A stretch of 42,490 bases of DNA. Origin: Robiginitomaculum sp. (GTDB taxonomy: Bacteria; Pseudomonadota; Alphaproteobacteria; Caulobacterales; Maricaulaceae). The stretch covers positions 1-42,490 of the forward strand of contig NVVV01000023.1 of assembly GCA_002733495.1 (NCBI GenBank). Reading direction: 5' to 3'. Below the pieces are notes generated by a model. It saw nothing but the letters and a program-made list of their open reading frames with translations. It did not search any database and was not told where the DNA came from. The position numbers were made by a program, and so were the translations under genes. How positions within the stretch are numbered: position 1 is the first letter of the stretch; the number at the start of each line of letters is the position of its first letter. Shown piece after piece: positions 10,572 to 20,181 of the stretch.

Positions 10572-10590
10572 TGACCAAATACTTTGGTCA
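10572..10590. promoter_or_regulatory. operator-like dyad upstream of the aminotransferase gene
   Basis: TGACCAAA-TAC-TTTGGTCA is a perfect 8-3-8 inverted repeat, ending 24 bases before the GTG start at 10548. Its size and position fit a dimeric repressor or activator site controlling the aminotransferase-BKACE unit. No regulator gene lies nearby and the protein family that would bind is unknown. Confidence 0.5.
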
Positions 10591-10943
10591 TAAATTCCAT
10601 AAATAACGCCTGACCTTGTCTGTAAAGGTTAAATTTGCCAAGGGCACCGGCCTGGCACAGTTCTGAATATTTCACGGTTATTCGCTGCAGCCTAGATGAG
10701 AATCAGGCGACGTCAGCCATATCTACTTCTTCAGCAGCGCGCAGGGGTGGCTTGACCCAGATAAACTGTCTATCAGCGTCACTTCGGGCAATGTCGGCCA
10801 CATTGCATACATTTTCCGCGTCCGGCGTGTTCGGCATAGTTATCTCGAACCTGATCTTTTTATCTGCAGATACATTAAAACTAGCTAGAATTTAGGCACG
10901 TGTAGAATTATTCTAAAATCAGAAAAGGGTGGGAACAAGTCGC
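10591..10943. other. 353-bp gap between the aminotransferase and pyrG genes
   Basis: This stretch contains no confident gene. A possible 44-codon minus-strand frame (10703-10837) is described separately. A small AT-rich palindrome, TAGAATTATTCTA, lies around 10902-10914, not far beyond the pyrG stop. It has no U-run and is not a convincing terminator. No tRNA or known RNA structure was recognised. Confidence 0.5.
10703..10837 (-). CDS. possible 44-residue small ORF or gene remnant
   Basis: The minus strand reads MPNTPDAENVCNVADIAR from an ATG at 10837 and continues through QFIWVKPPLRAAEEVDMADVA to a TGA at 10703. The frame is also open upstream (DKKIRFEIT), without an obvious start or ribosome site. 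The composition looks protein-like, with mixed charged and hydrophobic residues, more so than the opposite strand. That suggests either a small gene or a relic. No family is recognised and confidence is low. Confidence 0.25.
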   Translation of the reverse strand: MPNTPDAENVCNVADIARSDADRQFIWVKPPLRAAEEVDMADVA

Positions 10944-13005
<2,062 letters not shown>

Positions 13006-13038
13006 GGCAATAGCGTCTCGGGTGTTGTTAGCGCAATA

Positions 13039-13060
13039 AACCGGCGCAATGCAGCCGGTT
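13039..13060 (-). terminator. weak terminator-like hairpin between the receiver-protein gene and secG
   Basis: AACCGGC and GCCGGTT form a 7-bp stem with an 8-base loop on the minus strand, followed by only a short TATT run. A second small palindrome, GCGCTA-CA-TAGCGC, overlaps the stop of the receiver-protein gene (13064-13077). Together they could reduce read-through into secG. Confidence 0.4.
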
Positions 13061-13066
13061 CGGGCG

Positions 13067-14038
13067 CTATGTAGCGCAGGTCAGCTCGCGACGCCAGTCC
13101 CGCAGGCTTTGCTCATGCAGTTTATCACGAAGAACATTCACCGTGCGGTCAACTTCGCCGGTTGTACGCTCCAAGGATTCGCCATCGGCAAAGGCGGTAA
13201 AGGCCCCCAAGGCCAATTCCTTGACCAGACGCAGTCTTTGTTCTGTTTCACCGTCCGGTTCTAGGGCTTCGGTGGTTATTTCAACCAGCGCACTGGCCAG
13301 CTCCACAGCATCGGGTGCGCCGCGCCCACGCAGGCGGCGCCTCAGTTCGCGCGCCAGACCATCGATTTCTTCCGGGTTGATATTGGTCCCGGTTTCAGGG
13401 TCATCCAGCTTCAGTTCCACCGCAACGATAATGCGCATGGCCAGCGTACGTATACGCTCGCGGCTCATTTTCTGGCGCGCTTCTTCAATGGCTTCATTAT
13501 TGACCATTGGGGCAGACTGCCCCCCATCCACACTGCTTTTCAGCGTATTAGGCGGGTGGAACAATTCTGTATTGCTATCTTTGTCGGCGCTTCCACGCCG
13601 GTCCGGGCCCACATAATCTCCTGTAACCACAAAGCCTTTACGGGCCGTAACCGCAGCATGGACCCGCGATGCCAGATCACGCGTAGAAAACGGGCGCAGC
13701 AATAAATCGTCCACACCGGCATCAACAAGCTGGCGTACACTCTCGACGTGCCGATCCCAACTGGTGGTAATGGCAACAACAAAAGGATTGACGCCAATGT
13801 CGCCGGTACGCAGTTTTTTCATTAAATCCGCTACACCGCCCCCGGCATTATGCACTTCGGCTATAATCAGGTCATATTCGCCATGAGAGACATGTTTGCT
13901 AAAGTTTTTAAATTCCTGAATGGACTCGATTTCCCGAAAACCGATCTCAAACAGCGCCGCGCGCGTTACTCGCAGGTTAGTAGGCTCCGTATCAAACAGT
14001 AATACGCGTGCGTCCTGAAACTTCTTGTTTTGTACCAT
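13067..14038 (-). CDS. response-regulator-like protein with a degenerate receiver domain
   Basis: This is a 323-residue cytoplasmic protein of unknown role. Residues 10-130 follow the receiver pattern: RVLLFDTEPTNLR, then DLIIAEVHNAG, then VVAITT, then DDLLLRPFS. However, the phosphoacceptor Asp is replaced by Glu (E61), and the conserved Lys before Pro-Phe is Arg (R115). Ordinary Asp phosphorylation is therefore unlikely. YVGPDRRG follows at about 142-149. The C-terminal 150 residues are charged and mostly helical (ARELRRRLRGRG; EQRLRLVKELALGAFTAF), with no DNA-binding or catalytic domain that I recognise. It stands between tpiA and secG with no histidine kinase nearby. Confidence 0.75.
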   Translation of the reverse strand: MVQNKKFQDARVLLFDTEPTNLRVTRAALFEIGFREIESIQEFKNFSKHVSHGEYDLIIAEVHNAGGGVADLMKKLRTGDIGVNPFVVAITTSWDRHVESVRQLVDAGVDDLLLRPFSTRDLASRVHAAVTARKGFVVTGDYVGPDRRGSADKDSNTELFHPPNTLKSSVDGGQSAPMVNNEAIEEARQKMSRERIRTLAMRIIVAVELKLDDPETGTNINPEEIDGLARELRRRLRGRGAPDAVELASALVEITTEALEPDGETEQRLRLVKELALGAFTAFADGESLERTTGEVDRTVNVLRDKLHEQSLRDWRRELTCAT

Positions 14039-14070
14039 TACCCCGTGTCTCCACTGCGCTTGTCCCGCGC

Positions 14071-14151
14071 CGTTAATCAGACACCTTAGATCTAAGATAT
14101 TGATAATACTTTACCGCTTACACGCAAATTGCATGTTGTCTGAGATTAACG
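14071..14151. other. nested inverted repeats between tpiA and the receiver-protein gene
   Basis: The arms at 14071-14083 (CGTTAATCAGACA) and 14137-14151 (TGTCTGAGATTAACG) are complementary except for a two-base bulge. They enclose about 53 bases. Inside lies a perfect 12-base palindrome, CTTAGATCTAAG (14085-14096). The outer arm overlaps the tpiA stop codon. It may be a transcript structure or a regulatory site for the downstream gene. Confidence 0.5.
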
Positions 14152-14904
14152 CCCATTAGTCGCATCTATGATCGCCGAAAAATCGGCGGCCTTCAGGCTG
14201 GCCCCACCGATCAACCCGCCATCAACATTATCCAGCGCGAAAATATCACTGGCATTACCAGGCTTAACAGAGCCGCCATAAAGAACGCGCGCATCAACAA
14301 GAGCGGTACCGCCAAGAGCGTCCAGCAATTCCCGAATGTGGCCGTGCATGGCGGCAATATCATCTGTGGTGGCAACCTTGCCTGTGCCAATGGCCCAGAC
14401 CGGCTCATAGGCCAGTACACAATTTTCTGCCGTGGCCCCATCGGGAACAGAGCCCTTGACCTGCCCGCCAACGACAGAAAAAGCCTGGCCTGCTTCTCGT
14501 TCATGCAAAGTTTCGCCAACGCAGACAATGGCAATCAGGCCCGCCGCCAGTGCCGCCTCGGCCTTGGCTTTAACCTCGGCGCTGCTTTCGCCATGATCAG
14601 CCCGGCGTTCCGAATGCCCGACGATGACGTAGGCCGCACCACAATCTTTCAGCATGGACGCCGCAATATCCCCTGTATGCGCACCATGATCCTCGGCATG
14701 GCAGTCTTGTCCGCCCATATGCAGGCCAGACGCTCCGGCATCACGCACCATATCAGCCAGTAATGTTGCCGGCGGACAGAGCAGAACATCAAGTTTAGCT
14801 AGCATTTCTCCGCCCTGAAGGGTAATCAGGTCTTGCACTTGTTTTCTGGCGCTTTGCAGGCCATTCATTTTCCAGTTTCCCGCAATTAATTTACGCCGTG
14901 CCAT
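14146..14904 (-). CDS. tpiA: triosephosphate isomerase
   Basis: This 252-residue TIM-barrel enzyme interconverts dihydroxyacetone phosphate and glyceraldehyde 3-phosphate in glycolysis and gluconeogenesis. Catalytic residues are visible: K12 in AGNWKMNG, H97 in VIVGHSERR and E167 in AYEPVWAIGTGK. The phosphate-binding YGGSVKPGNAS and GLIGGASL are near the C-terminus. The ATG at 14904 is chosen because GGGG lies 6 bases upstream; the GTG and ATG at 14919 and 14916 would add only MMGLD. It is divergent from the ppiD-like gene. Confidence 0.96.
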   Translation of the reverse strand: MARRKLIAGNWKMNGLQSARKQVQDLITLQGGEMLAKLDVLLCPPATLLADMVRDAGASGLHMGGQDCHAEDHGAHTGDIAASMLKDCGAAYVIVGHSERRADHGESSAEVKAKAEAALAAGLIAIVCVGETLHEREAGQAFSVVGGQVKGSVPDGATAENCVLAYEPVWAIGTGKVATTDDIAAMHGHIRELLDALGGTALVDARVLYGGSVKPGNASDIFALDNVDGGLIGGASLKAADFSAIIDATNGR

Positions 14905-15039
14905 ATCAAGCCCCATCACTATTTCCCAAACAAAATGCTATCTATCAGCATGGGTGATATTGGGCAATTGCGCATCTTGCCGTAATGGCCGTGTCCGCTT
15001 ACATTCGTCGCTGTTTTCGCCCTGTCTTCGGAGTCCCTA

Positions 15040-16932
15040 ATGCTTGAACAAATGCGCGCTATGGCCAAGTCGCCTATAGCGATGGTCCTGATTGCCCTCT
15101 TGATCCTCAGCTTTGCAGTTTGGGGGATCAGTGATGTCTTTAGGGGTGGTCAGGGTGATGCCGTCGTCATCGTCGGCCCAAATAAGGTCACTGTTCAGGA
15201 ATATTCCCTGGCCTGGAACCGTGAACTCAACCGGGTGATTGCCCAAAGTCAGGGCAAAGTAACCACTCAACAGGCCCGCGAATACGGTCTGGCAGAGCAA
15301 TTATTACAGCGCATGACCAATGATGCCGCCCTTAGCGCCAAAGCCGATGAATTGGGCGTGGGCATGTCCAACCGGCTGATTGCCAAAGAAATCAGAGTTC
15401 TGGAGGCCTTCAAGGATCCAATCACAGGCAAGTTTGGTGAAGAGCAATATCGCTCGGCGCTGGCCAATGCCCGCTACACACCTGAGCAGTTTGAAAAGCA
15501 GGTACGCGGCGACCTGATGCGGACACAAATTACAGACCCGATTATTGCTGGCCTGATTGCACCGCGCTCTATGGCCCGTATTGATCTGGATTATCGCGGG
15601 GAACGGCGCAAGATTATCGAAGTCATTATACCGCAAAGCATTATCCCGAAAAGTGGAGAGCCGGCCGAGGACGAGCTGGTCGCTTTTCTGGAGGCCCACA
15701 AGGTCACATTTGACACACCGGAAATGCGCAACGCTTCACTGGTCACAGTTTCCGCCAGTGACCTGGCCGAAGAAGTTGATGTGCCAGAAGAAAAAATCAG
15801 GGAGCTGTATGATTTTCGTAAAGCCGACCTTTCCACCCCTCAAACCCGTTCCTGGGTCCAGATCATCGCCCCCGACGAAGCCACAGCAAAGATTATTGCC
15901 GACTTTCTGAAAACAGGGGCAACCCCGGAAGAAATTACGGCGTCTTTGAAACTAAACGCCCCCATAGTGTTTGAAGACACCGCCGTTACCAATACCCCGG
16001 ACGATCAGATTGCCGAGGCCATTTTTGCTGCGCAAAAAGATGAAGTCGGGACAAGCGAAGGCCGCCTCGCCTGGGCCGCCTGGAAAGTGAATGCCATTAC
16101 ACCGGCGGTCGAAAAAACGCTGGATGATGTTCGTGACACCTTGCGTGATGAATTTATCAAGGAAGAAGCCGCCGACAAATTGTACGAACTGGTTGGCAAT
16201 TTTGAAGATGCCCGTGCCAGCGGTGCCACGCTAGAAGAAGCCGCCGAGACAACGGGCCTGTTATTGCTGTCTTTGCCGCCAGTTGACAAGCGTGGCTACG
16301 ACAAGGACCAAAATCCGGTTACGGCCATTGCCAGCGAAGGCGAAATCCTCAAAACATTGTTTGAAACAGAAGAGGCCGTGGAATCTGATATTCTGGAAAC
16401 GACAAATGGCGATTATTATGTGATCCGCACAGACAGCATTGTGGCCCCGCAAACTCCAAAACTGGATACTATCCGTGATAAGGTTATCGAGGCTTGGAAA
16501 ACTAATAAACACGCCGAGGCTCTAAAAGCCATTGCTGATGAGATCAAGGCCGCTCTGAAAACTGGTGAAGACGCCAATGCCATTGCTACACGTTATCCCG
16601 GAGCAACGGTTGAAGCCGCCATTTTGCAACGTGGCCAGGACGTGCCACCGCTGTCACAACGCCATGCCGCACAATTGTACAGTGTACGAAAAGGCGATGT
16701 GGCCATGGCGCTGGATAATGCGAACGAGAACGTGATTATTGCCCGCGTGGATAACATTATTCCCTCAGGCCAAATGCCGGAATCCCTTATTGAGATTGGG
16801 CGATCTTCTCTTGGCGAGGCTTTATCTGCGGACATTCAGGCGCAATACCTGCGTGGTCTGCTGAATCAGTACAATGTTCGTCAGGATGCGCGTCTGAAGG
16901 CCTTTGCGCTTGGTGACAATCCCGAAGGGTAG
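15040..16932 (+). CDS. membrane-anchored peptidyl-prolyl isomerase-like chaperone (PpiD/SurA type)
   Basis: This 630-residue periplasmic folding factor is held by one N-terminal membrane anchor (about residues 12-32, PIAMVLIALLILSFAVWGI). A SurA-like N-terminal chaperone region follows (VTVQEYSLAWNRELN; GLAEQLLQRM). A central parvulin-like region spans roughly 235-360 (SWVQIIAPDEATAK; ITASLKLNAPIVFEDTAV), with a long helical C-terminal part. The parvulin segment looks diverged, so isomerase activity is uncertain. GGAG precedes the ATG by about 7 bases. Its stop is 5 bases before trpE, so trpE is probably co-transcribed with it, an arrangement seen in other alphaproteobacteria. Confidence 0.87.
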   Translation: MLEQMRAMAKSPIAMVLIALLILSFAVWGISDVFRGGQGDAVVIVGPNKVTVQEYSLAWNRELNRVIAQSQGKVTTQQAREYGLAEQLLQRMTNDAALSAKADELGVGMSNRLIAKEIRVLEAFKDPITGKFGEEQYRSALANARYTPEQFEKQVRGDLMRTQITDPIIAGLIAPRSMARIDLDYRGERRKIIEVIIPQSIIPKSGEPAEDELVAFLEAHKVTFDTPEMRNASLVTVSASDLAEEVDVPEEKIRELYDFRKADLSTPQTRSWVQIIAPDEATAKIIADFLKTGATPEEITASLKLNAPIVFEDTAVTNTPDDQIAEAIFAAQKDEVGTSEGRLAWAAWKVNAITPAVEKTLDDVRDTLRDEFIKEEAADKLYELVGNFEDARASGATLEEAAETTGLLLLSLPPVDKRGYDKDQNPVTAIASEGEILKTLFETEEAVESDILETTNGDYYVIRTDSIVAPQTPKLDTIRDKVIEAWKTNKHAEALKAIADEIKAALKTGEDANAIATRYPGATVEAAILQRGQDVPPLSQRHAAQLYSVRKGDVAMALDNANENVIIARVDNIIPSGQMPESLIEIGRSSLGEALSADIQAQYLRGLLNQYNVRQDARLKAFALGDNPEG

Positions 16933-16937
16933 GGATT

Positions 16938-18434
16938 GTGACACCTGAGACATCCGGCCCGGATGAGATTTTTCGTGCACGATATAGACGCGGCAAAGCG
17001 CAAATCCTGACGCGCACCCTTATTGACGACCTGTTGACGCCCGTCGGAGCCATGCTGCGCCTTGGGCCGCAAACCCCCAATGTTTTTCTGATGGAATCGG
17101 TTCAGGGCGGTGACTGGCGCGGGCGCTATTCCATTATCGGTCTTAAACCCGATGCCCTGTGGCGTGTGCGCGATGGCCAGGCAGAAGAGGCCAATGCAAA
17201 CGGACAATGGTCAATCATTTCAGCGCAGCCAATTGCGGCTTTGCGTCAGTTTATCGAAGATGCGCGCATAGATCTGCCACCGGGCCTGCCCCCCATGGCT
17301 GCCGGCGTGTTTGGCTATCTTGGCTATGACATGATCCGCCATGTCGAGACCCTGCCTGCCCCCAATCCTGATCCCATTGGTTTGGAAGATGCCCTTTTGC
17401 TGCGCCCGACTTTGGTCGCCATCTTTGACTCCGTTGCCCAGGAGATCGTGCTGGCCACACCTGTACGCCCACGCGAGGGCATTAATGCACAAACAGCCTA
17501 TAAGGCCGCACAGCAAAATTTGCATGACCTGCAAACGCGCCTGAATACGCCCGTCACCACGCCCCCCATTGCCCAGGGCAAGGCCCGCCCCCTGCCTGCC
17601 GATCCTGCCAGCAACACAACGCCTGAGCATTATCGCGCCATGGTCGAGCAGGCCCGTGATTACATCAAGGCAGGCGATATTTTCCAGATGGTGCCCAGCC
17701 AGCGTTTCAGCACCCCTTTGCCCGAGCCTTCTTTTGCGCTTTACCGCTCTTTGCGTCGCCTGAACCCATCGCCTTTTTTGTACTATCTAAACTTTGAAAA
17801 TTTTAGCGTGGTTGGTTCCAGCCCGGAAATTCTGGTCCGTGTCAGGGAGCGCAAGGTCACCATTCGCCCCATTGCCGGTACCCGTCCCCGGGGCGCCAAC
17901 CCGGCTGAGGATGCCGCTTTGCAAGCCGATTTGCTGGCTGATCCAAAGGAACGGGCCGAGCACCTTATGTTGCTGGACCTTGGGCGCAATGATGCGGGGC
18001 GTGCCTGCAAAGCCGGGACCGTCAACGTCACCGAACAGTTCGGCGTCGAGCACTACAGCCATGTCATGCACATTGTTTCCAATGTCGAGGGAGACCTGGA
18101 CGATAAAAAAGATGCCGTTGACGCCCTTTTTGCCGGCTTTCCGGCGGGCACCGTGTCTGGTGCCCCCAAAATCCGGGCCATGGAAATCATCAACGATCTG
18201 GAGGTAGAAAAACGTGGGCTGTATGCCGGGGCGATTGGCTATTTCTCTGCTGGCGGCGATATGGATACCTGTATCGCTTTACGCACGGCCATAATCAAGG
18301 ATGGCATGATGTATGTGCAGGCGGGTGGCGGCGTTGTGCTGGACAGCGACCCTGAGAGCGAACGCATGGAGACTGTGCACAAATCCCGCGCCCTGTTTCG
18401 TGCCGCCGCACAGGCCTGGCGCTTTTCTTCCTGA
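16938..18434 (+). CDS. trpE: anthranilate synthase component I
   Basis: This 498-residue enzyme converts chorismate to anthranilate using ammonia supplied by TrpG, the first committed step of tryptophan synthesis. The N-terminal domain contains FLMESVQGGDWRGRYSIIG, the region that forms the tryptophan feedback site in the family. The chorismate-binding domain has PIAGTRPRGANP, LLDLGRNDAGRACK, HYSHVMHIVSNVEG, FPAGTVSGAPKIRAMEII and VQAGGGVVLDSDP. The GTG start at 16938 has AGGG just upstream, within the tail of the preceding gene. No leader peptide attenuator fits in the 5-base gap, so tryptophan control would have to act elsewhere. Confidence 0.96.
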   Translation: MTPETSGPDEIFRARYRRGKAQILTRTLIDDLLTPVGAMLRLGPQTPNVFLMESVQGGDWRGRYSIIGLKPDALWRVRDGQAEEANANGQWSIISAQPIAALRQFIEDARIDLPPGLPPMAAGVFGYLGYDMIRHVETLPAPNPDPIGLEDALLLRPTLVAIFDSVAQEIVLATPVRPREGINAQTAYKAAQQNLHDLQTRLNTPVTTPPIAQGKARPLPADPASNTTPEHYRAMVEQARDYIKAGDIFQMVPSQRFSTPLPEPSFALYRSLRRLNPSPFLYYLNFENFSVVGSSPEILVRVRERKVTIRPIAGTRPRGANPAEDAALQADLLADPKERAEHLMLLDLGRNDAGRACKAGTVNVTEQFGVEHYSHVMHIVSNVEGDLDDKKDAVDALFAGFPAGTVSGAPKIRAMEIINDLEVEKRGLYAGAIGYFSAGGDMDTCIALRTAIIKDGMMYVQAGGGVVLDSDPESERMETVHKSRALFRAAAQAWRFSS

Positions 18435-18446
18435 TTATAGAGGGCC

Positions 18447-19451
18447 TTACAGACCCGCAGTGCGCACGTTAACGCCGCGTTCTCTGGCTTGTTTTTCGCG
18501 CATAAATTCACGCAAAGAAACCATTGCAATACCTTGTTTTTTTAAATCTTCACTCCACCCTTTTAAAGCCTCCATGCTGGCCGGGCGCGGATGTGCAATG
18601 ACCAGTACGGCCCCTTGGGATTGCGCCAACGCCTCGGCACGATGCATCTGCACCGCGATGGCTGCAGGCGTATCAACATCATCGAGGAAAACATCCCGAC
18701 GCAGCACCGGCACACCAGCTTTGCCGATGATACGCGCCGCCGCACTTTGCTGGCTGGTGACAGAATCCAGAAACATTAATCCCTGCCCCCGGAGTGTCTC
18801 GCCAACGACACCAACGCAGGCTGCGCAGGCGGTAAAACGGCTGCCCATATGGTTATTCACCCCCATAACGCCCGGCACACGCAAAAGCGCGACTTCTAGG
18901 CGTTGCCGATTTTGCGATACGCTGAGGCGACGCAGTAAGGCCCCCGGTCCCGGATTTTCCAGGCCAAAGGGTTCCATCGGCATGTGCAGTAACACGTCAT
19001 GCCCTGCAGACTTGGCTTGCCTAGCCCAGTCGGCGGCATCGGCAACATAGGGCAAAATGGAAAGTGTAACTGGCGCGGGTAAGTCCAGTGCCTGTTGCGA
19101 CCATTGCCGCGCCGGGCCAATATCATCAATCACAAGGGCGATCATCGGTATGGGTGAAAGCACGGCAATTTCTGGCGTTTTTTCTGCCTCAGACTCTAAA
19201 TTTCTTGGAAGTACTGGGGCTAAATCCCTTAGCGACACCCCTTCACGGGCTTTCATACTGGCCTCGACACGGTGCGGGGTCAGGCTAGCCATTATGATTA
19301 AGGCGCATAACACCCCTGCCATCAGCTTAACAATAAAAAGAAAGCGCTTATGGCGATGGGGAAGCTTAAGAGGGGCTTCGTCAAGATAGCCCCGCAGGCG
19401 CATCAAGCGCACCTGCCTCGTATCCTCAGAATCGTGTGCGGCTAAACTCAT
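18447..19451 (-). CDS. divergent polysaccharide deacetylase family protein, membrane anchored
   Basis: This 334-residue protein has a cytoplasmic N-terminus, one membrane segment at about 37-57 (FLFIVKLMAGVLCALIIMAS), and a periplasmic domain of the divergent polysaccharide deacetylase family. That domain shows IALVIDDIG (104-112, with D109 and D110), VTLSILPY, HDVLLHMPMEPFG (H156, E160), VNNHMGSRFT, FLDSVTS and VLVIAHPRP. The role is not established; related genes often sit near cell-envelope or division genes. The ATG at 19451 is chosen because an extension to 19559 overlaps the trpG promoter region and is not protein-like. It converges on trpE with a 12-base gap and is inserted in opposite orientation inside the trp cluster. 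Confidence 0.83.
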   Translation of the reverse strand: MSLAAHDSEDTRQVRLMRLRGYLDEAPLKLPHRHKRFLFIVKLMAGVLCALIIMASLTPHRVEASMKAREGVSLRDLAPVLPRNLESEAEKTPEIAVLSPIPMIALVIDDIGPARQWSQQALDLPAPVTLSILPYVADAADWARQAKSAGHDVLLHMPMEPFGLENPGPGALLRRLSVSQNRQRLEVALLRVPGVMGVNNHMGSRFTACAACVGVVGETLRGQGLMFLDSVTSQQSAAARIIGKAGVPVLRRDVFLDDVDTPAAIAVQMHRAEALAQSQGAVLVIAHPRPASMEALKGWSEDLKKQGIAMVSLREFMREKQARERGVNVRTAGL

Positions 19452-19593
19452 AACCACATCAGGCGCATTTATGGTTACTAAATAGTTATAACCGCCACGT
19501 GTGTGCAAAATTCCAGTGCACCTTCTGACCTCAGCCCATTGCCGCTTTGCGCGTAACATTCTAGCTTACGTGAAAAGACGGAAGTGCCATCTC

Positions 19594-20181
19594 ATGATCC
19601 TGATCATCGATAATTATGACAGTTTTACCTATAATCTTGTACATTATGTGCAGGAGCTGGGCGCACAGACCGAAGTGCACCGCAATGATGCGCTGAGCGT
19701 TAAAGACGTTCTGGCTAAAGGCGCTGAGGGCATCATCTTATCACCGGGGCCATGTGACCCAGACCGTGCTGGCATTTGCCTGGAGCTTTTACGCCAGGCC
19801 CCAGATGATTTGGCCATTATGGGGGTCTGCCTTGGCCATCAGGCCATAGGTCAGGTGTTTGGCGGCAAGGTTGTGCCTGCCAAGTCCATCATGCATGGCA
19901 AAACCAGCCCGATCCATCATGATGGCAGCGGTGTTTTCACTGGTATTCCCAACGGGTTCGCCGCCACACGCTATCACAGCCTGGCGGTGGAACGCGAGCG
20001 CCTGCCCAAATGCCTGCACATCAGCGCATTGACAGAAGACGGAGAAATTATGGGCCTTAGCCACAAGACCAAACCCATACACGGGGTGCAGTTTCACCCT
20101 GAATCCATTGCCTCGGATCATGGACACCAGGTTTTGCAAAATTTCCTTAACCTCTGTCAGAAAACGGCCTGTGCCGCATGA
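19594..20181 (+). CDS. trpG: anthranilate synthase component II (glutamine amidotransferase)
   Basis: This 195-residue class I glutamine amidotransferase provides ammonia to TrpE. It starts MILIIDNYDSFTYNLVHYVQ. The oxyanion strand is SPGPCDPD, the nucleophile is C79 in GVCLGHQAIGQVFGG, and the His/Glu pair is H168 and E170 in GVQFHPES. The ATG at 19594 follows GGAAG; the longer frame upstream lacks similarity. It overlaps trpD by four bases (ATGA), so the two are translationally coupled. The gene pair begins a new plus-strand block divergent from the deacetylase-like gene. Confidence 0.96.
   Translation: MILIIDNYDSFTYNLVHYVQELGAQTEVHRNDALSVKDVLAKGAEGIILSPGPCDPDRAGICLELLRQAPDDLAIMGVCLGHQAIGQVFGGKVVPAKSIMHGKTSPIHHDGSGVFTGIPNGFAATRYHSLAVERERLPKCLHISALTEDGEIMGLSHKTKPIHGVQFHPESIASDHGHQVLQNFLNLCQKTACAA

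Noticed and set aside
10635..10895. 86-codon plus-strand frame in the pyrG-aminotransferase gap
   Set aside because: Its composition is Ser/Ala/Thr-rich and shadow-like; the opposite strand reads more like protein, and no ribosome site precedes it.
10902..10914. Terminator after pyrG
   Set aside because: The TAGAATTATTCTA palindrome is short and AT-rich with no U-run, too weak to call.
16933..16937. Tryptophan attenuator before trpE
   Set aside because: Only 5 bases separate trpE from the preceding gene, leaving no room for a leader peptide or attenuator.
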